A stretch of 64,000 nucleotides of DNA from Spirochaetaceae bacterium (GTDB lineage: Bacteria; Spirochaetota; Spirochaetia; B11-G9). Made by a program: the position numbers and the translations under genes. Below, piece after piece: positions 17,310 to 26,904 of the stretch. Location: positions 1-64,000 of the forward strand of contig WGCU01000043.1 of the NCBI GenBank assembly GCA_015493635.1, written 5' to 3'. Numbering within the stretch: position 1 is the stretch's first letter; each line of letters starts with the position of its first letter. Under the pieces are notes generated by a model, which ran no database searches, had not been told where the DNA came from, and saw only the letters and a program-made list of their open reading frames with translations.

Positions 17310-18381
17310 AGAACTTCTTTTACCTCTCGTTGACAAGTTTACCTTCTTTAACATATTTCAGTATATTACGTTCAGGGCGTCCTATGCTGCGGTGACTTCG
17401 CTCTTCCTTTCTCTTCTATTTGGTCCCAAACTGATAGCAACTCTGAAAAGAATGAAGGCAGGACAGGAAATTCGACAAGATGGGCCTGAAACACATCTTT
17501 CTAAATCCGGAACACCAACCATGGGAGGACTTCTCATCCTTGTTACCGTTTCTGTTTCTGTTCTTTTCTGGCAGGATCTTGATAATCTCTATACCTGGAT
17601 TACTCTTTTAACTCTTGTCGGGTTTGGATCAATCGGGTTTGTAGATGATTATCTTAAAATTACAAAGAAAAATACTGAGGGACTTCAGGCAAAGCTGAAA
17701 ATGGGTATACAAATTATCCTTTCCACCGTTATTGTGGTTCTGTTGTATATTTACAGGAACGATCAGACAACACTTCTGTACCTTCCTTTTGTAAAACATG
17801 CAGTACTGGACCTTTCGTATCTGTATATTCCTTTTGGGGTCCTGCTGCTTGTAGGAACATCCAATGCGGTAAATTTAACTGATGGTCTTGATGGACTTGC
17901 CTCAGGACTTGTTATTTTTGTCGGAATAACCTTTGCTGTTATTACGTATCTGACAGGACGGGTTGATTACTCATCCTATTTGCAGATACCGTTTGTACGG
18001 AACAGCGGAGAGCTGACTGTTCTCTGCTTTGCTCTCGTAGGAGCTGCCACAGGGTTTCTCTGGTACAATGCCCACCCTGCAGAGGTTTTTATGGGAGATA
18101 CGGGGAGTCTCTCTCTCGGGGGTGTTATAGGTGTAATTGCCCTTATTACAAAAAAAGAACTGCTTCTGATTATTATTGGAGGTGTTTTTGTTTTAGAAGC
18201 GCTTTCTGTTATTATTCAGGTTGTATCGTATAAGATGCGGAAGAAGAGAGTGTTTAAAATGGCTCCTCTGCATCATCATTTTGAACTGAAGGGGTGGGAT
18301 GAAAGCAAAGTTGTTATCAGGTTCTGGATAGTCGGAGCAATGTTTACAATTTTAAGTCTTTCAACGTTAAAAATACAATGA
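17302..18381 (+). CDS. mraY: Phospho-MurNAc-pentapeptide transferase MraY
   Basis: A 359-aa integral membrane enzyme (about ten helices) that makes lipid I from UDP-MurNAc-pentapeptide and undecaprenyl phosphate. Diagnostic motifs are FVDDYLKI (the double Asp), NLTDGLDGLASG, AHPAEVFMGDTGSLSLGG and the terminal PLHHHFELKGWDE. A longer frame exists upstream, but the ATG at 17302 has an SD (GGGAGG, 17287-17292) and gives the standard N-terminus, so it is chosen. It overlaps murF by 8 bp and ftsW by 4 bp. Confidence 0.96.
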   Translation: MFKELLLPLVDKFTFFNIFQYITFRASYAAVTSLFLSLLFGPKLIATLKRMKAGQEIRQDGPETHLSKSGTPTMGGLLILVTVSVSVLFWQDLDNLYTWITLLTLVGFGSIGFVDDYLKITKKNTEGLQAKLKMGIQIILSTVIVVLLYIYRNDQTTLLYLPFVKHAVLDLSYLYIPFGVLLLVGTSNAVNLTDGLDGLASGLVIFVGITFAVITYLTGRVDYSSYLQIPFVRNSGELTVLCFALVGAATGFLWYNAHPAEVFMGDTGSLSLGGVIGVIALITKKELLLIIIGGVFVLEALSVIIQVVSYKMRKKRVFKMAPLHHHFELKGWDESKVVIRFWIVGAMFTILSLSTLKIQ

Positions 18382-19520
18382 TGGAATATAGTTTTTCAGT
18401 AGAAAAAATCAATCAAAAATCCTCAGATTTCATTCTCCTTTCTCTTATTATTCTTCTTGCGGGCCTGGGAATAGCGACCCTCTTTTCAGCCTCCTACTAT
18501 TACGGTGCTGTCAAGTTTGGAAATCCACGGTATTTTCTGAATCGTCAGCTCCTGTTTATGGCAGCGGGATTTGTTCTCATGTATCTTGTTTCCCGGCTGC
18601 AGATTGAAATTATTGTAAAGAGTATACCCGTTCTGCTGGTTGTAACCCTGATTCTCATGGTAATGACACTTTTGCCGGGGGTTGGGAAAGAGGTCCTCGG
18701 CGGGAAGCGGTGGATTGTCATCGGACATAGTACATTCCAGCCCTCTGAACTGGTAAAACTGACGATTATTCTTTATCTTGCCCATATTCTGAGTAAAAAA
18801 AGTAACCAAAAAAATGATTTTGTAAACGGTATCCTTCCTCCTTTTATCATTGTTACAATTTTTGCCACCCTTATCTATCTCCAGAATGATTTTTCTACAG
18901 CATTCTTTATCCTGTTTATCTCACTTTCAATATTTTTTATTGCGGGAATTCATCTTGGTTACTTTGCTTTCATTTTTACGGCAGTAACCCCCCTTACGTT
19001 TATGCTCCTTTTTACCCGGGAACACAGAGTCAGGAGGCTTATTGCTTTTTTAAACCCCAGCAGTGATCCCTCAAGAGCAGGCTTTCAGGCCATTGCGGCA
19101 AAAGCAGCATTAAGCGGCGGCGGATTATGGGGGAAAGGGCTCGGACTTGGAACGAAAAAGCTTGGCGGTCTTCCTGAAGCTCATTCTGATTTTGTTTTTG
19201 CAGTACTGGGAGAAGAAGCCGGATTTATCGGAATTATAGTAATTCTGACCCTTTTTCTTGCTTTAGCGGTACGGGGGTACGCGCTCGGTTTCAGATACTA
19301 TGAAAAAAATCCTTTTGCGTACTATCTGAGTTTCGGTCTTACGACAAGTATTCTCTACCAGGCTTTGATAAATATAGCTGTTGTATCCGGTGTTGTACCG
19401 GTAACAGGAATCCCTCTGCCGTTTTTTTCGAGCGGCGGTTCTTCAATTATTGTTACCTCAATTATGTGTGGAATCTTGTTGAATCTTTCACGGCCGTCCT
19501 CTTCTGGAGGCTTGAAATGA
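18378..19520 (+). CDS. ftsW: Peptidoglycan polymerase FtsW (SEDS family)
   Basis: A 380-aa polytopic membrane protein of the SEDS family. Septal FtsW polymerises lipid II together with a class B penicillin-binding protein. Recognisable motifs are GGKRWIVIGHSTFQPSELVKL, the QNDFSTAF stretch, LGLGTKKLGGLPEAHSDFVFAVLGEE and the C-terminal PVTGIPLPFFSSGGSS. Position between mraY and ftsQ supports FtsW over RodA. The usual partner gene ftsI is not in this cluster and must lie elsewhere. Confidence 0.93.
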   Translation: MMEYSFSVEKINQKSSDFILLSLIILLAGLGIATLFSASYYYGAVKFGNPRYFLNRQLLFMAAGFVLMYLVSRLQIEIIVKSIPVLLVVTLILMVMTLLPGVGKEVLGGKRWIVIGHSTFQPSELVKLTIILYLAHILSKKSNQKNDFVNGILPPFIIVTIFATLIYLQNDFSTAFFILFISLSIFFIAGIHLGYFAFIFTAVTPLTFMLLFTREHRVRRLIAFLNPSSDPSRAGFQAIAAKAALSGGGLWGKGLGLGTKKLGGLPEAHSDFVFAVLGEEAGFIGIIVILTLFLALAVRGYALGFRYYEKNPFAYYLSFGLTTSILYQALINIAVVSGVVPVTGIPLPFFSSGGSSIIVTSIMCGILLNLSRPSSSGGLK

Positions 19521-20350
19521 GCAGTGTACTTGTTTTTTCACGGGGATCAGGCCGGAAAAGAAAGCATTCACCGGTGAGTAATGTCAGAAAAATGGAACGG
19601 TTTTTTATTATTCTTGTTATTCTCCTTATTTTAACAATAGCTTTTGAAATTCTTTTCCATTTTTATGTGGTTCCGTCTCTTACCATAAAAAAGATTGAAG
19701 TTTCAGCAGACAAGACCCTGGGGATGACTGATAGTGAAATTATCAAGATAACAGGTCTATCCGGAAACAGTAACTATTTTGATGTTAAGAGTGACCTTAT
19801 CAAGCAGAGACTTCTTACGGTTCCTTCAATTAAATCTGTAACAGTTAAAAAAATATTCCCATCAAAGATTTATATAAGAATTGAGAACCGTGTTCCGGTA
19901 GGGGTGTGTTTTATTAAGAGCGCCGGTGGAATGGTGCCGGCTGCAGTAGGTGAAAGCGGAATCCTTTTTCCTGTTTCAAACCGGCTTGATACTGCAGATT
20001 TTCCGGTAATTTCCGGCATAGATATCCCTTCTCTGGCAAAGGGTGCACGGCTGCCTCTTCCCCTTTGCTCCTTTCTTGAAGATCTTGAGAGTATACGTAC
20101 TGCATCACCTGAGCTCTTCAGCTTGATCTCGGAGATAAAATTCGTTAAAAAGAACGGTATGGATTATGATGTCGTTCTTTTCCCGGTAAATTCAAAGATC
20201 CGGGTAAGAATAGGTAAAGATCTCGACATAAAAACGCTTAAGTATATTATAATGATGCTTGATGTTATTGCAAAACAACCGGCAATGAGCAATTTAAAAG
20301 AAATTGACATGAGATCCGGTGAGGTTGTATACAGGATGCGGGGGGAATAA
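19517..20350 (+). CDS. ftsQ: Cell division protein FtsQ/DivIB
   Basis: A 277-aa bitopic membrane protein. A basic N-terminal tail (RGSGRKRKH) is followed by one hydrophobic segment (about 30-52), a POTRA domain (about 54-125, LTIKKIEVSADKTL to IYIRIENRVPVG) and the FtsQ beta domain. It links FtsL/FtsB to the divisome outside the membrane. The frame is open further upstream, but the ATG at 19517 has GGAGG (19506-19510) 6 bp ahead and overlaps the ftsW stop, so it is taken as the start. Confidence 0.9.
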   Translation: MSSVLVFSRGSGRKRKHSPVSNVRKMERFFIILVILLILTIAFEILFHFYVVPSLTIKKIEVSADKTLGMTDSEIIKITGLSGNSNYFDVKSDLIKQRLLTVPSIKSVTVKKIFPSKIYIRIENRVPVGVCFIKSAGGMVPAAVGESGILFPVSNRLDTADFPVISGIDIPSLAKGARLPLPLCSFLEDLESIRTASPELFSLISEIKFVKKNGMDYDVVLFPVNSKIRVRIGKDLDIKTLKYIIMMLDVIAKQPAMSNLKEIDMRSGEVVYRMRGE

Positions 20351-20351
20351 A

Positions 20352-21587
20352 TTGTTGGCTGATGATTTACTGGTAGGTCTGGACATTGGTTCAACAAAAG
20401 TCTGTGCTGTCATAGGCGAGATAAACGAACACGGCGCGGTGGATATTATTGGTGTCGGGGAAAGTGCGTCTGAAGGACTGCGCAGAGGAGTTGTCATCAA
20501 TATAGAATCAACACTGCGGTCAGTAACTTCTGCCATAGAAGCGGCGGAGATGATGTCCGGACGAGAGGTTCATGAAGTTGTAACCGGTATAGCGGGCGCT
20601 CATATAGAGGGAATTAACTCGAGAGGTGTTGTTGCGGTTACCGGGAAGGGAAGAGAGATAAACGAGGAAGATGTGCAGCGGGTTATTGAGGCTGCTAAAG
20701 CTATCGTTATACCGATGGACCGGGAAGTTATTCATGTTATACCCCAGGAGTTTATTGTTGATGATCAGGGAGGTATAAAAGACCCTATAGATATGATAGG
20801 GATACGTCTTGAATCGGAAGTCCATATCATAACAGGATCGGTTACTTCGGCACAGAATGTACTCAAATGTGTTAATAGAGCGGGATTTAAGGTTCAGGAT
20901 ATTGTTCTGCAGTCCCTTGCTTCTGCTGAAGCTGTTCTATCTAACAGTGAAAAGGAACTTGGAGTCCTCCTTGTTGATCTTGGTGGAGGAACAACGGACG
21001 TACTTGTGTATATAGACGGAGCTCCGTATCATACCGATGTTGTTGCCATTGGAGGGGATCAGGTAACGAACGATCTATCCATTATGCTGAAAACTCCCGG
21101 TGATTTCGCGGAGAAAATCAAACTTGAATCCGGATGCTGTTTCATGCCTCTTGTTGATAAAGATGAGGAAGTTATTATCCCCGGTGTTGGAGGGTGGCCT
21201 GCCGCATCTATTCCCCGGTCTGAAGTGTGTAATATTATTGAGCCGAGGATGACTGAGATATTCACCATGGTCAAGGAACAGCTTGCACGGAAAGATTATC
21301 TGAAATTCCTCCGGGGCGGTGTTGTTATTACCGGAGGCGGAGCGAAAATGGCAGGAGTTGTGGAGCTGGCCAGTGAGATTTTTGATGTTCCTGCCCGGGT
21401 AGGGATGCCGCCGCGGCTGGGCGGGCTGTCAGATGTGTACATGAGTCCGGCGTATTCCACCGGTGTTGGTCTTGTGATGTATGAGGCTGCCCAAATGAAG
21501 ACGGATTACCGTGCTTTGAAATCTATGAAAAGAAATTCCGGAGGATTCGGCCGGAAATTAAGGGATTGGATGAAAGAATTTTTTTAA
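20352..21587 (+). CDS. ftsA: Cell division protein FtsA
   Basis: A 411-aa actin-like ATPase that anchors FtsZ to the membrane. The phosphate-1 loop GLDIGSTKVCAVIGE is near residues 8-22, the SHS2/1C insertion follows (about 90-165), phosphate 2 is LLVDLGGGTTDVLVY, and the C-terminal amphipathic membrane-targeting helix is visible in the last 15 residues (KLRDWMKEFF). An open frame extends back into ftsQ, but there is no start with a ribosome site there. TTG at 20352 or 20355, behind GGGGGG ending at 20346, is the likely start. Confidence 0.94.
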   Translation: MLADDLLVGLDIGSTKVCAVIGEINEHGAVDIIGVGESASEGLRRGVVINIESTLRSVTSAIEAAEMMSGREVHEVVTGIAGAHIEGINSRGVVAVTGKGREINEEDVQRVIEAAKAIVIPMDREVIHVIPQEFIVDDQGGIKDPIDMIGIRLESEVHIITGSVTSAQNVLKCVNRAGFKVQDIVLQSLASAEAVLSNSEKELGVLLVDLGGGTTDVLVYIDGAPYHTDVVAIGGDQVTNDLSIMLKTPGDFAEKIKLESGCCFMPLVDKDEEVIIPGVGGWPAASIPRSEVCNIIEPRMTEIFTMVKEQLARKDYLKFLRGGVVITGGGAKMAGVVELASEIFDVPARVGMPPRLGGLSDVYMSPAYSTGVGLVMYEAAQMKTDYRALKSMKRNSGGFGRKLRDWMKEFF

Positions 21588-21630
21588 AATAAATAATCTA
21601 CTACCGTAGCAATCGCTCAGGGAGGGGGCA

Positions 21631-22806
21631 ATGCAGATTGAAGTAATTGAAGACAGAATTAATGAGAATGTAACAGATCCAACGGTGATTAAGGTTATCG
21701 GTGTCGGGGGAGGCGGAAGTAATGCCGTTAACCGGATGATCGAAAACGGACTGAAGAAAGTTGACTTTATCGCGGTTAATACAGACGTCCAGGCCCTTAA
21801 GTTATCGAAAGCACCGTCCAAGCTACCCATCGGGTCAAAGCTTACCGGCGGGCTGGGTGCCGGGGGTGTCCCTGAGATCGGTGAAAAGGCCGCAGAGGAG
21901 AACATGGCGGATATTGAAAATGTTCTTCGTGGATCTGACATGGTTTTTATTACCGCCGGAATGGGAGGCGGTACAGGAACGGGCGCGGCACCGATAGTGG
22001 CACGTATAGCCCGTGAAACGGGAGCGTTGACTGTTGCTGTTGTAACAAAACCCTTTGATTTTGAAGGGCGGAGAAAGATGCAGCTTGCTGAAGAAGGTAT
22101 CAAAAAACTTCGGGAAGCGGTTGATACCCTTATTATCATTCCTAATCAGTATCTTTTGAAAATTGTTGAAAAACGCACCCCCATCAAGGAAGCTTTCCTT
22201 ATGGCAGATGATGTCCTCCGTCAGGGAGTGCAGGGAATCTCAGAGGTTATCACCGTTACCGGTGAGATCAATATAGATTTCGCTGATGTCCGGACCATCA
22301 TGAAGGGCCGTGGAGATGCTCTTATGGGTATTGGTACCGGTGCAGGGGAAAACAGAGCTGTTGATGCTGCTACAAACGCCATTAACAATCCGCTCCTTGA
22401 AGATGCCCGGATAGAAGGAGCGAAAGGGATTCTTATCAATATAACCGGCGGAGAGGATCTTTCTCTTTCGGAGTATGATGAGGTTATAAAGATTGTAACG
22501 GCTAATGCTGATGAAGATGCGCTTATTATTCCCGGTCAGACCATTAATCCGATGATGGATGATCAGGTGCAGGTTACTGTTGTTGCAACAGGCTTTAAGA
22601 ATAACGTAGATTATTCAGTATCAGAGGAAAAGGAAGAGACCCAGGATGAGGTTATACGGTACAAAGACTGGCTGAATCTCCAGAAAGGACTTTCCCGTGA
22701 AACAAAGGGAGGTGGGTTTCTCACCGGAAGGAATCAGCATGAGGTTGATCTTGGAATACCGACAGTCCTGCGTGACAGAAGAGCTGTAGGACAGGAAGGG
22801 GATTAG
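21631..22806 (+). CDS. ftsZ: Cell division GTPase FtsZ
   Basis: A 391-aa tubulin-like GTPase that forms the Z ring. The nucleotide-binding [13 protein letters not shown] is at 24-36, the tubulin signature GGGTGTG at 112-118, and the T7 loop [11 protein letters not shown] is present. The C-terminal tail ends with a variant of the FtsA/ZipA-binding peptide ([11 protein letters not shown]). The SD is strong (AGGGAGGGGG). The 43 bp before it hold no obvious promoter. The Xer gene follows with no gap. Confidence 0.97.
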   Translation: MQIEVIEDRINENVTDPTVIKVIGVGGGGSNAVNRMIENGLKKVDFIAVNTDVQALKLSKAPSKLPIGSKLTGGLGAGGVPEIGEKAAEENMADIENVLRGSDMVFITAGMGGGTGTGAAPIVARIARETGALTVAVVTKPFDFEGRRKMQLAEEGIKKLREAVDTLIIIPNQYLLKIVEKRTPIKEAFLMADDVLRQGVQGISEVITVTGEINIDFADVRTIMKGRGDALMGIGTGAGENRAVDAATNAINNPLLEDARIEGAKGILINITGGEDLSLSEYDEVIKIVTANADEDALIIPGQTINPMMDDQVQVTVVATGFKNNVDYSVSEEKEETQDEVIRYKDWLNLQKGLSRETKGGGFLTGRNQHEVDLGIPTVLRDRRAVGQEGD

Positions 22807-23754
22807 GTGAACGAGGCTGCTTTCCTCAAAGAATATCAGAGTTATCTCTCTTTACAGCTACGGCTTTCAGCTCTGAGTATACAAACGTACCTGCAGGAAA
22901 TTATCGGGTTAGCGTCCTTCATGGAAGAACAGGATAAAACATTGTTGAATGCTGATTCTTCTGACATTATGGACTACTTTACCCGGAGGCAGGAACAGGG
23001 GATTGATCAGCGGACCATAGCAAAGGGGTTAAGCAGTATCCGTTCTTTTTATTCATTTTTATCTTCAGAAGAGTACCGGGTGGATAATCCCGCGGAAAAA
23101 ATAGAATCTCCCGGGAAGTTTGTATCACTCCCGAAAGTCCTGTCACCTGAAGAGGTGGACCTGCTGCTGGTATCAATTGATATTTCAACGGCTGCGGGGC
23201 TACGGGACAGAGCACTTTTTGAACTTATCTATTCCTGCGGTCTGCGTATCAGTGAAGCTGTCATGATAACCTACGGGAACATCTATTTCAAGGAAGATCT
23301 GATTCGGGTAACGGGCAAGCGGAACAAGGAACGCGTTATCCCACTGGGTATCCAGGCTAAACAATGGCTGAAAAAGTATCTTTCTGAAGCGCGTCCCCGG
23401 CTCAAGAAGCAGGGCCGGAAAGATGACCGGCTTTTTCTGAGTATCAGGGGAACGGGAATATCCCGGAAAGGGATCTGGAAACGGTTTCACCGGTATGCCG
23501 CCCTCTGCGGATTAGAGGCAAAGGTACATACTCTCCGGCATTCATTTGCAACGCATCTTATTCAGGGAGGTGCCGATCTCCGGGTTGTCCAGGAGCTGCT
23601 TGGTCATGCTGATATTGCAACCACCCAAATTTACACACATATCCAGAACGCGGATCTTAAACGTACACACCACTCGTTCCATCCGTTAAATAACCGGCAG
23701 GTTAAAGCGGGAGCTCATCATTCTATGTATACAATAGAAGGAGGGAGAGAATGA
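22807..23754 (+). CDS. xerD: Tyrosine recombinase, XerD-like
   Basis: A 315-aa site-specific recombinase with an N-terminal SAM-like DNA-binding domain (about 1-90) and a catalytic domain. All active-site residues are present: Arg147 (SCGLRISE), Lys171, His241 and Arg244 (HTLRHSFATH), His267 (LGHADIATT) and the nucleophile Tyr276. The length suits a XerC/XerD housekeeping enzyme resolving chromosome dimers at dif. The start is GTG directly after the ftsZ stop, so it is probably coupled to ftsZ. A second Xer gene lies 2.7 kb downstream; which one is XerC and which XerD cannot be settled from motifs alone. Confidence 0.88.
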   Translation: MNEAAFLKEYQSYLSLQLRLSALSIQTYLQEIIGLASFMEEQDKTLLNADSSDIMDYFTRRQEQGIDQRTIAKGLSSIRSFYSFLSSEEYRVDNPAEKIESPGKFVSLPKVLSPEEVDLLLVSIDISTAAGLRDRALFELIYSCGLRISEAVMITYGNIYFKEDLIRVTGKRNKERVIPLGIQAKQWLKKYLSEARPRLKKQGRKDDRLFLSIRGTGISRKGIWKRFHRYAALCGLEAKVHTLRHSFATHLIQGGADLRVVQELLGHADIATTQIYTHIQNADLKRTHHSFHPLNNRQVKAGAHHSMYTIEGGRE

Positions 23755-24473
23755 AACGAAGAAACGTACCGGGTTTGGTCCTTCTGTTCATTCTGGCTGC
23801 CGGTTTTCTGGTGTCCTGTAATAAAAAGGAAAGCACGCTGCTGAAAGATCTTGAAAAAACAGAGAATATAAGCGGAAAAAGCAGTACTGAACGGATTGCC
23901 AGTATAAAAAAGGGTTTGGAACGGTATCAGAAAGAAGCGGACCGGACCGTTAAGGCGTCAGCGGAAATTGGTATCTACTACCGGATGCTCGGCCTCGAGT
24001 ATATGAGACTGAAAATGTATGCGGTTGCCCTGGAAAGTTTTAAGAAAGCACTTCATTACTATCCTGAGAACCCTGTTCTCTTTTACTATGCAGGGGTCTG
24101 CGCGGGAAAAACAGCTCAGTCAAAGATAAAAAAAGATGAGAAAGTACTGCTCTTTAGTGAAGCGGCTGCTTATTACAAGCGGGCTGCGGAAATCAACAGT
24201 AATTATACCGCAGCACTCTTTGCCTTGGCGGTTTTAGATGTTTATGAGTTTAACAGACCCTACGACGCTGTTCCTCTGCTTGAAAGAATTGTAAAAAAAG
24301 AACCTGCGAATACAAACGCGATGTTTCTTCTTGCCCGGGCTGATGTAATGCTGGGAAAGAACAGGGAGGCTGTTGATCTTTATAGTAAAATAGTTGAAGG
24401 CTCCGGCAGTGAAAAAGTAAAGAATAATGCACGTGCTCTCAGGGACAGCGTACTAAGCGGAGGCGGATCATGA
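23751..24473 (+). CDS. TPR-containing lipoprotein
   Basis: A 240-aa lipoprotein. The N-terminal signal peptide ends in a lipobox (LVSC, Cys about 24), so it should be lipid-anchored on the periplasmic side or outer membrane. Residues about 60-230 form four to five TPR-type helical repeats (for example YYRMLGLEYMRLKMYAVALESFKKAL and AVPLLERIVKKEPANTNAMFLLA). TPR lipoproteins of this kind often organise envelope complexes. It overlaps both xerD and dprA by 4 bp. A role in division is suggested only by its position. Confidence 0.8.
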   Translation: MKRRNVPGLVLLFILAAGFLVSCNKKESTLLKDLEKTENISGKSSTERIASIKKGLERYQKEADRTVKASAEIGIYYRMLGLEYMRLKMYAVALESFKKALHYYPENPVLFYYAGVCAGKTAQSKIKKDEKVLLFSEAAAYYKRAAEINSNYTAALFALAVLDVYEFNRPYDAVPLLERIVKKEPANTNAMFLLARADVMLGKNREAVDLYSKIVEGSGSEKVKNNARALRDSVLSGGGS

Positions 24474-25471
24474 GCAATGCCCTTCATATTCTTATAAGTC
24501 TCGTTCCGGGCCTTACGCTTCGGGAACGGCTGCACCTGGCCGAGCATTTTTCTGAAGCGGAAGAATTGTCAGCACTGAATTCAAGGGACATTTCTGTAAT
24601 AATCGGAAGGAAAATGCGGACCCGTCCGTTTACCGTTAGAACCATGCTTCCCGAGGTTAAAAGAATTCTTGCATACCTGAATGGAGGAGCCGCCGAAGCG
24701 CTCTGGTTCTGGGACCCCGGATATCCTCCCCAGCTTCGGGAGATCTATGATCCCCCCTGTCTTTTGTATGTAAGGGGAAGCAGTTTTACCCATGATGTTC
24801 CGCATATCGCGGTAGTCGGCACGAGACATCCCTCTTCCGGCGGTACACGAAGTGCTTTTCTTTTCGGGGCTTCCTGTGCACGTGAAGGATTTCCTGTTGT
24901 TTCGGGTCTGGCTCTTGGTATTGACACTGCTGTTCATTCGGGGACAGTCAGGAATAATGGAAGAACAATAGCTGTACTGGGAAACGGTATAGATTCTGTC
25001 TATCCGCCCGCCAATAAAAGGCTGGCCGGGGAGATTGTTGACAGAGGCGGGACAATTGTCAGTGAGTTCCCTCCGGGAACTCCGCCGCTTAGATACAATT
25101 TCCCTAAGCGGAACCGGATTATAAGCGGATTAAGCAGTGCTGTTGTTGTTATTGAAGCCCCTGAAGGATCCGGAGCTCTCATAACCGCTGATTATGCCCT
25201 GGATCAGGGAAGAAGTCTGTTTGTACATTCATGCTGTCTTCAAAGCGGTAAAGGATACGGTTCATGCGGTCTTGCCTTTGACGGTGCGGGGATTGTCGAT
25301 TCCGCGGAGGATCTTCAGTGCTTTTTCAGTAGAAAACAGGGAGAACCTCGTATTATGCTGCTTGATAATCCTGAAGGCTGGGACCTTTCAGAACTTCTTG
25401 AAGCAGAGCTTGACGGTAAACTTATCCAGTATGAGGGAACCTACTACACATGGGGCGGTACTTCGTCATGA
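24470..25471 (+). CDS. dprA: DNA processing protein DprA/Smf
   Basis: A 333-aa protein that loads RecA on incoming single-stranded DNA in transformable bacteria and is widely conserved elsewhere. The Rossmann core carries VVGTRHPSSGGTRSA and VSGLALGIDTAVHSG, with AVLGNGIDSVYPPANK and SEFPPGTPP further on. The N-terminal 60 residues are helical, HhH-like. The C-terminal winged helix is short. The ATG overlaps the preceding stop (ATGA) and the gene overlaps the next xer by 4 bp. The dprA-xer-hslVU-flgB order is shared with Bacillus subtilis (smf-codV-clpQY-flgB). Confidence 0.93.
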   Translation: MSNALHILISLVPGLTLRERLHLAEHFSEAEELSALNSRDISVIIGRKMRTRPFTVRTMLPEVKRILAYLNGGAAEALWFWDPGYPPQLREIYDPPCLLYVRGSSFTHDVPHIAVVGTRHPSSGGTRSAFLFGASCAREGFPVVSGLALGIDTAVHSGTVRNNGRTIAVLGNGIDSVYPPANKRLAGEIVDRGGTIVSEFPPGTPPLRYNFPKRNRIISGLSSAVVVIEAPEGSGALITADYALDQGRSLFVHSCCLQSGKGYGSCGLAFDGAGIVDSAEDLQCFFSRKQGEPRIMLLDNPEGWDLSELLEAELDGKLIQYEGTYYTWGGTSS

Positions 25472-26370
25472 TTGATAAATATCTGTCATATCTTTCCGGT
25501 GTACGGAATCTTTCTCCTGCTACAGTAAAAGCATATACAAAAGATCTTGGGCTGTTCAGGGCTTATCTTGAAATAAACCGTCTTGCCTTCCGGGATGTGG
25601 ATACCCACTCTGCCCGGTACTTTGTGGCCTACCTGAAAGAAAAAAATCTGAAGGATTCATCAATTAATCGTATCTTGTCATCGGTAAAGGGCTTTTATAA
25701 TTTCTGTATCAGGTTTGGTGATGCAGCATACAGCCCTTTTGAACATATTAGAAGTCTTACGGCATCGAGATCACTGCCTGATGTTTTTTCACCGGAAGAG
25801 ATGGAAATGCTTTTATCCTTTCCCGATGGAACACCTTCCGGTATACGTGACAAGGTTATCATGGAACTGTTCTATTCAACAGGATGCAGGATAGCTGAGC
25901 TTGCCGGTATGAATGTGCTTGATGTAAATCTTGCAAAAGGTTCGGTACTTGTCAGGGGTAAAGGGCGGAAAGACAGGTATGTTTTCCTTGCGGATCCTAC
26001 CGTCTCTCTCCTTCACCGTTATCTTCATATCCGGCAGAAAATGGTGAAGCCTTTCGATGTGGATGCTGCCGGTGCCCTTATCCTGAATCACCATGGTGAA
26101 CGGATAACGGTACGGGGACTGCGGTTCGTGCTGAAAAAATATCTGCAGCGCCTTCCGGGGGGTAAAAAGGTAAGTCCTCATTCTTTCAGGCATAGTTTTG
26201 CTACCCATCTGCTAGACAATGGGGCGGATCTGCGGATAGTTCAGGAACTGCTTGGCCATTCATCCATATCAACAACCCAGATTTATACCCATGTCGGTAT
26301 AGAACGGCTCAAGACAGTATACAGAAATACACATCCCCATGGGAAAATGACTTCGGCTAAGGAGATTTAA
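25468..26370 (+). CDS. xerC: Tyrosine recombinase, XerC/CodV-like
   Basis: A 300-aa recombinase, complete in catalytic residues: Arg141 (STGCRIAE), Lys165 (RGKGRKDRY), His238 and Arg241 (HSFRHSFATH), His264 (LGHSSISTT) and Tyr273. The N-terminal core-binding domain (about 1-85) opens with DKYLSYLSGVRNLSPATVKAY. The ATG at 25468, overlapping the dprA stop, gives the standard length; a start six codons earlier is possible but lacks support. Its place directly before hslV matches codV-clpQ of Bacillus, which favours the name XerC. Confidence 0.88.
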   Translation: MIDKYLSYLSGVRNLSPATVKAYTKDLGLFRAYLEINRLAFRDVDTHSARYFVAYLKEKNLKDSSINRILSSVKGFYNFCIRFGDAAYSPFEHIRSLTASRSLPDVFSPEEMEMLLSFPDGTPSGIRDKVIMELFYSTGCRIAELAGMNVLDVNLAKGSVLVRGKGRKDRYVFLADPTVSLLHRYLHIRQKMVKPFDVDAAGALILNHHGERITVRGLRFVLKKYLQRLPGGKKVSPHSFRHSFATHLLDNGADLRIVQELLGHSSISTTQIYTHVGIERLKTVYRNTHPHGKMTSAKEI

Positions 26371-26904
26371 ATGAGTTTTAAAGGAACGACGATTCTTGCA
26401 GTACGAAAAGGGAATAAGGTTGCCATGGCTGGCGACGGTCAGGTTACTCTTGGAAATACTGTTATGAAAGGAACCGCACGGAAGGTGCGCCGTATGTATA
26501 ACGATGAGGTTATTACCGGATTTGCCGGGGCAACTGCAGATGCGTTTACCCTGTTTGAACGGTTTGAAGTTAAGGTTAAAGAGTATAATGGTGATATTAC
26601 CCGGGCAGCAGTTGAACTGGCAAAAGAGTGGAGGACGGACAGAGTGCTGCGTAAACTTGAGGCGATGCTTCTGGTGGCAAATAAAACAAAAACACTTTTA
26701 ATATCAGGGACAGGCGATGTGGTAGAGCCTGACGAGGGAGCTATCGCTATAGGTTCCGGCGGAAATTATGCGTATGCAGCAGCTCTTGCGTATCTTGATG
26801 TATCAGATCTTGAAGTAAAGGAGATAGCTCTGCGAAGTATGAAAATAGCAGCTGGGATCTGTATTTACACAAACAATAACATTATCATTGAGGAGTTGGT
26901 ATGA
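26371..26904 (+). CDS. hslV: HslV protease subunit (ClpQ)
   Basis: A 177-aa proteasome-beta-like peptidase that assembles into two hexameric rings and works with HslU. The N-terminus [28 protein letters not shown] has the catalytic threonine in the GTT motif, exposed after removal of the first residues, and the Lys/Asp residues of the active site. Length is typical. It starts directly after xerC and ends in a 4-bp overlap with hslU. Confidence 0.97.
   Translation: MSFKGTTILAVRKGNKVAMAGDGQVTLGNTVMKGTARKVRRMYNDEVITGFAGATADAFTLFERFEVKVKEYNGDITRAAVELAKEWRTDRVLRKLEAMLLVANKTKTLLISGTGDVVEPDEGAIAIGSGGNYAYAAALAYLDVSDLEVKEIALRSMKIAAGICIYTNNNIIIEELV

Noticed and set aside
21558-22139. 193-aa minus-strand frame opposite ftsZ
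   Set aside because: It mirrors the Gly/Ala-rich FtsZ nucleotide-binding region; no SD or promoter.
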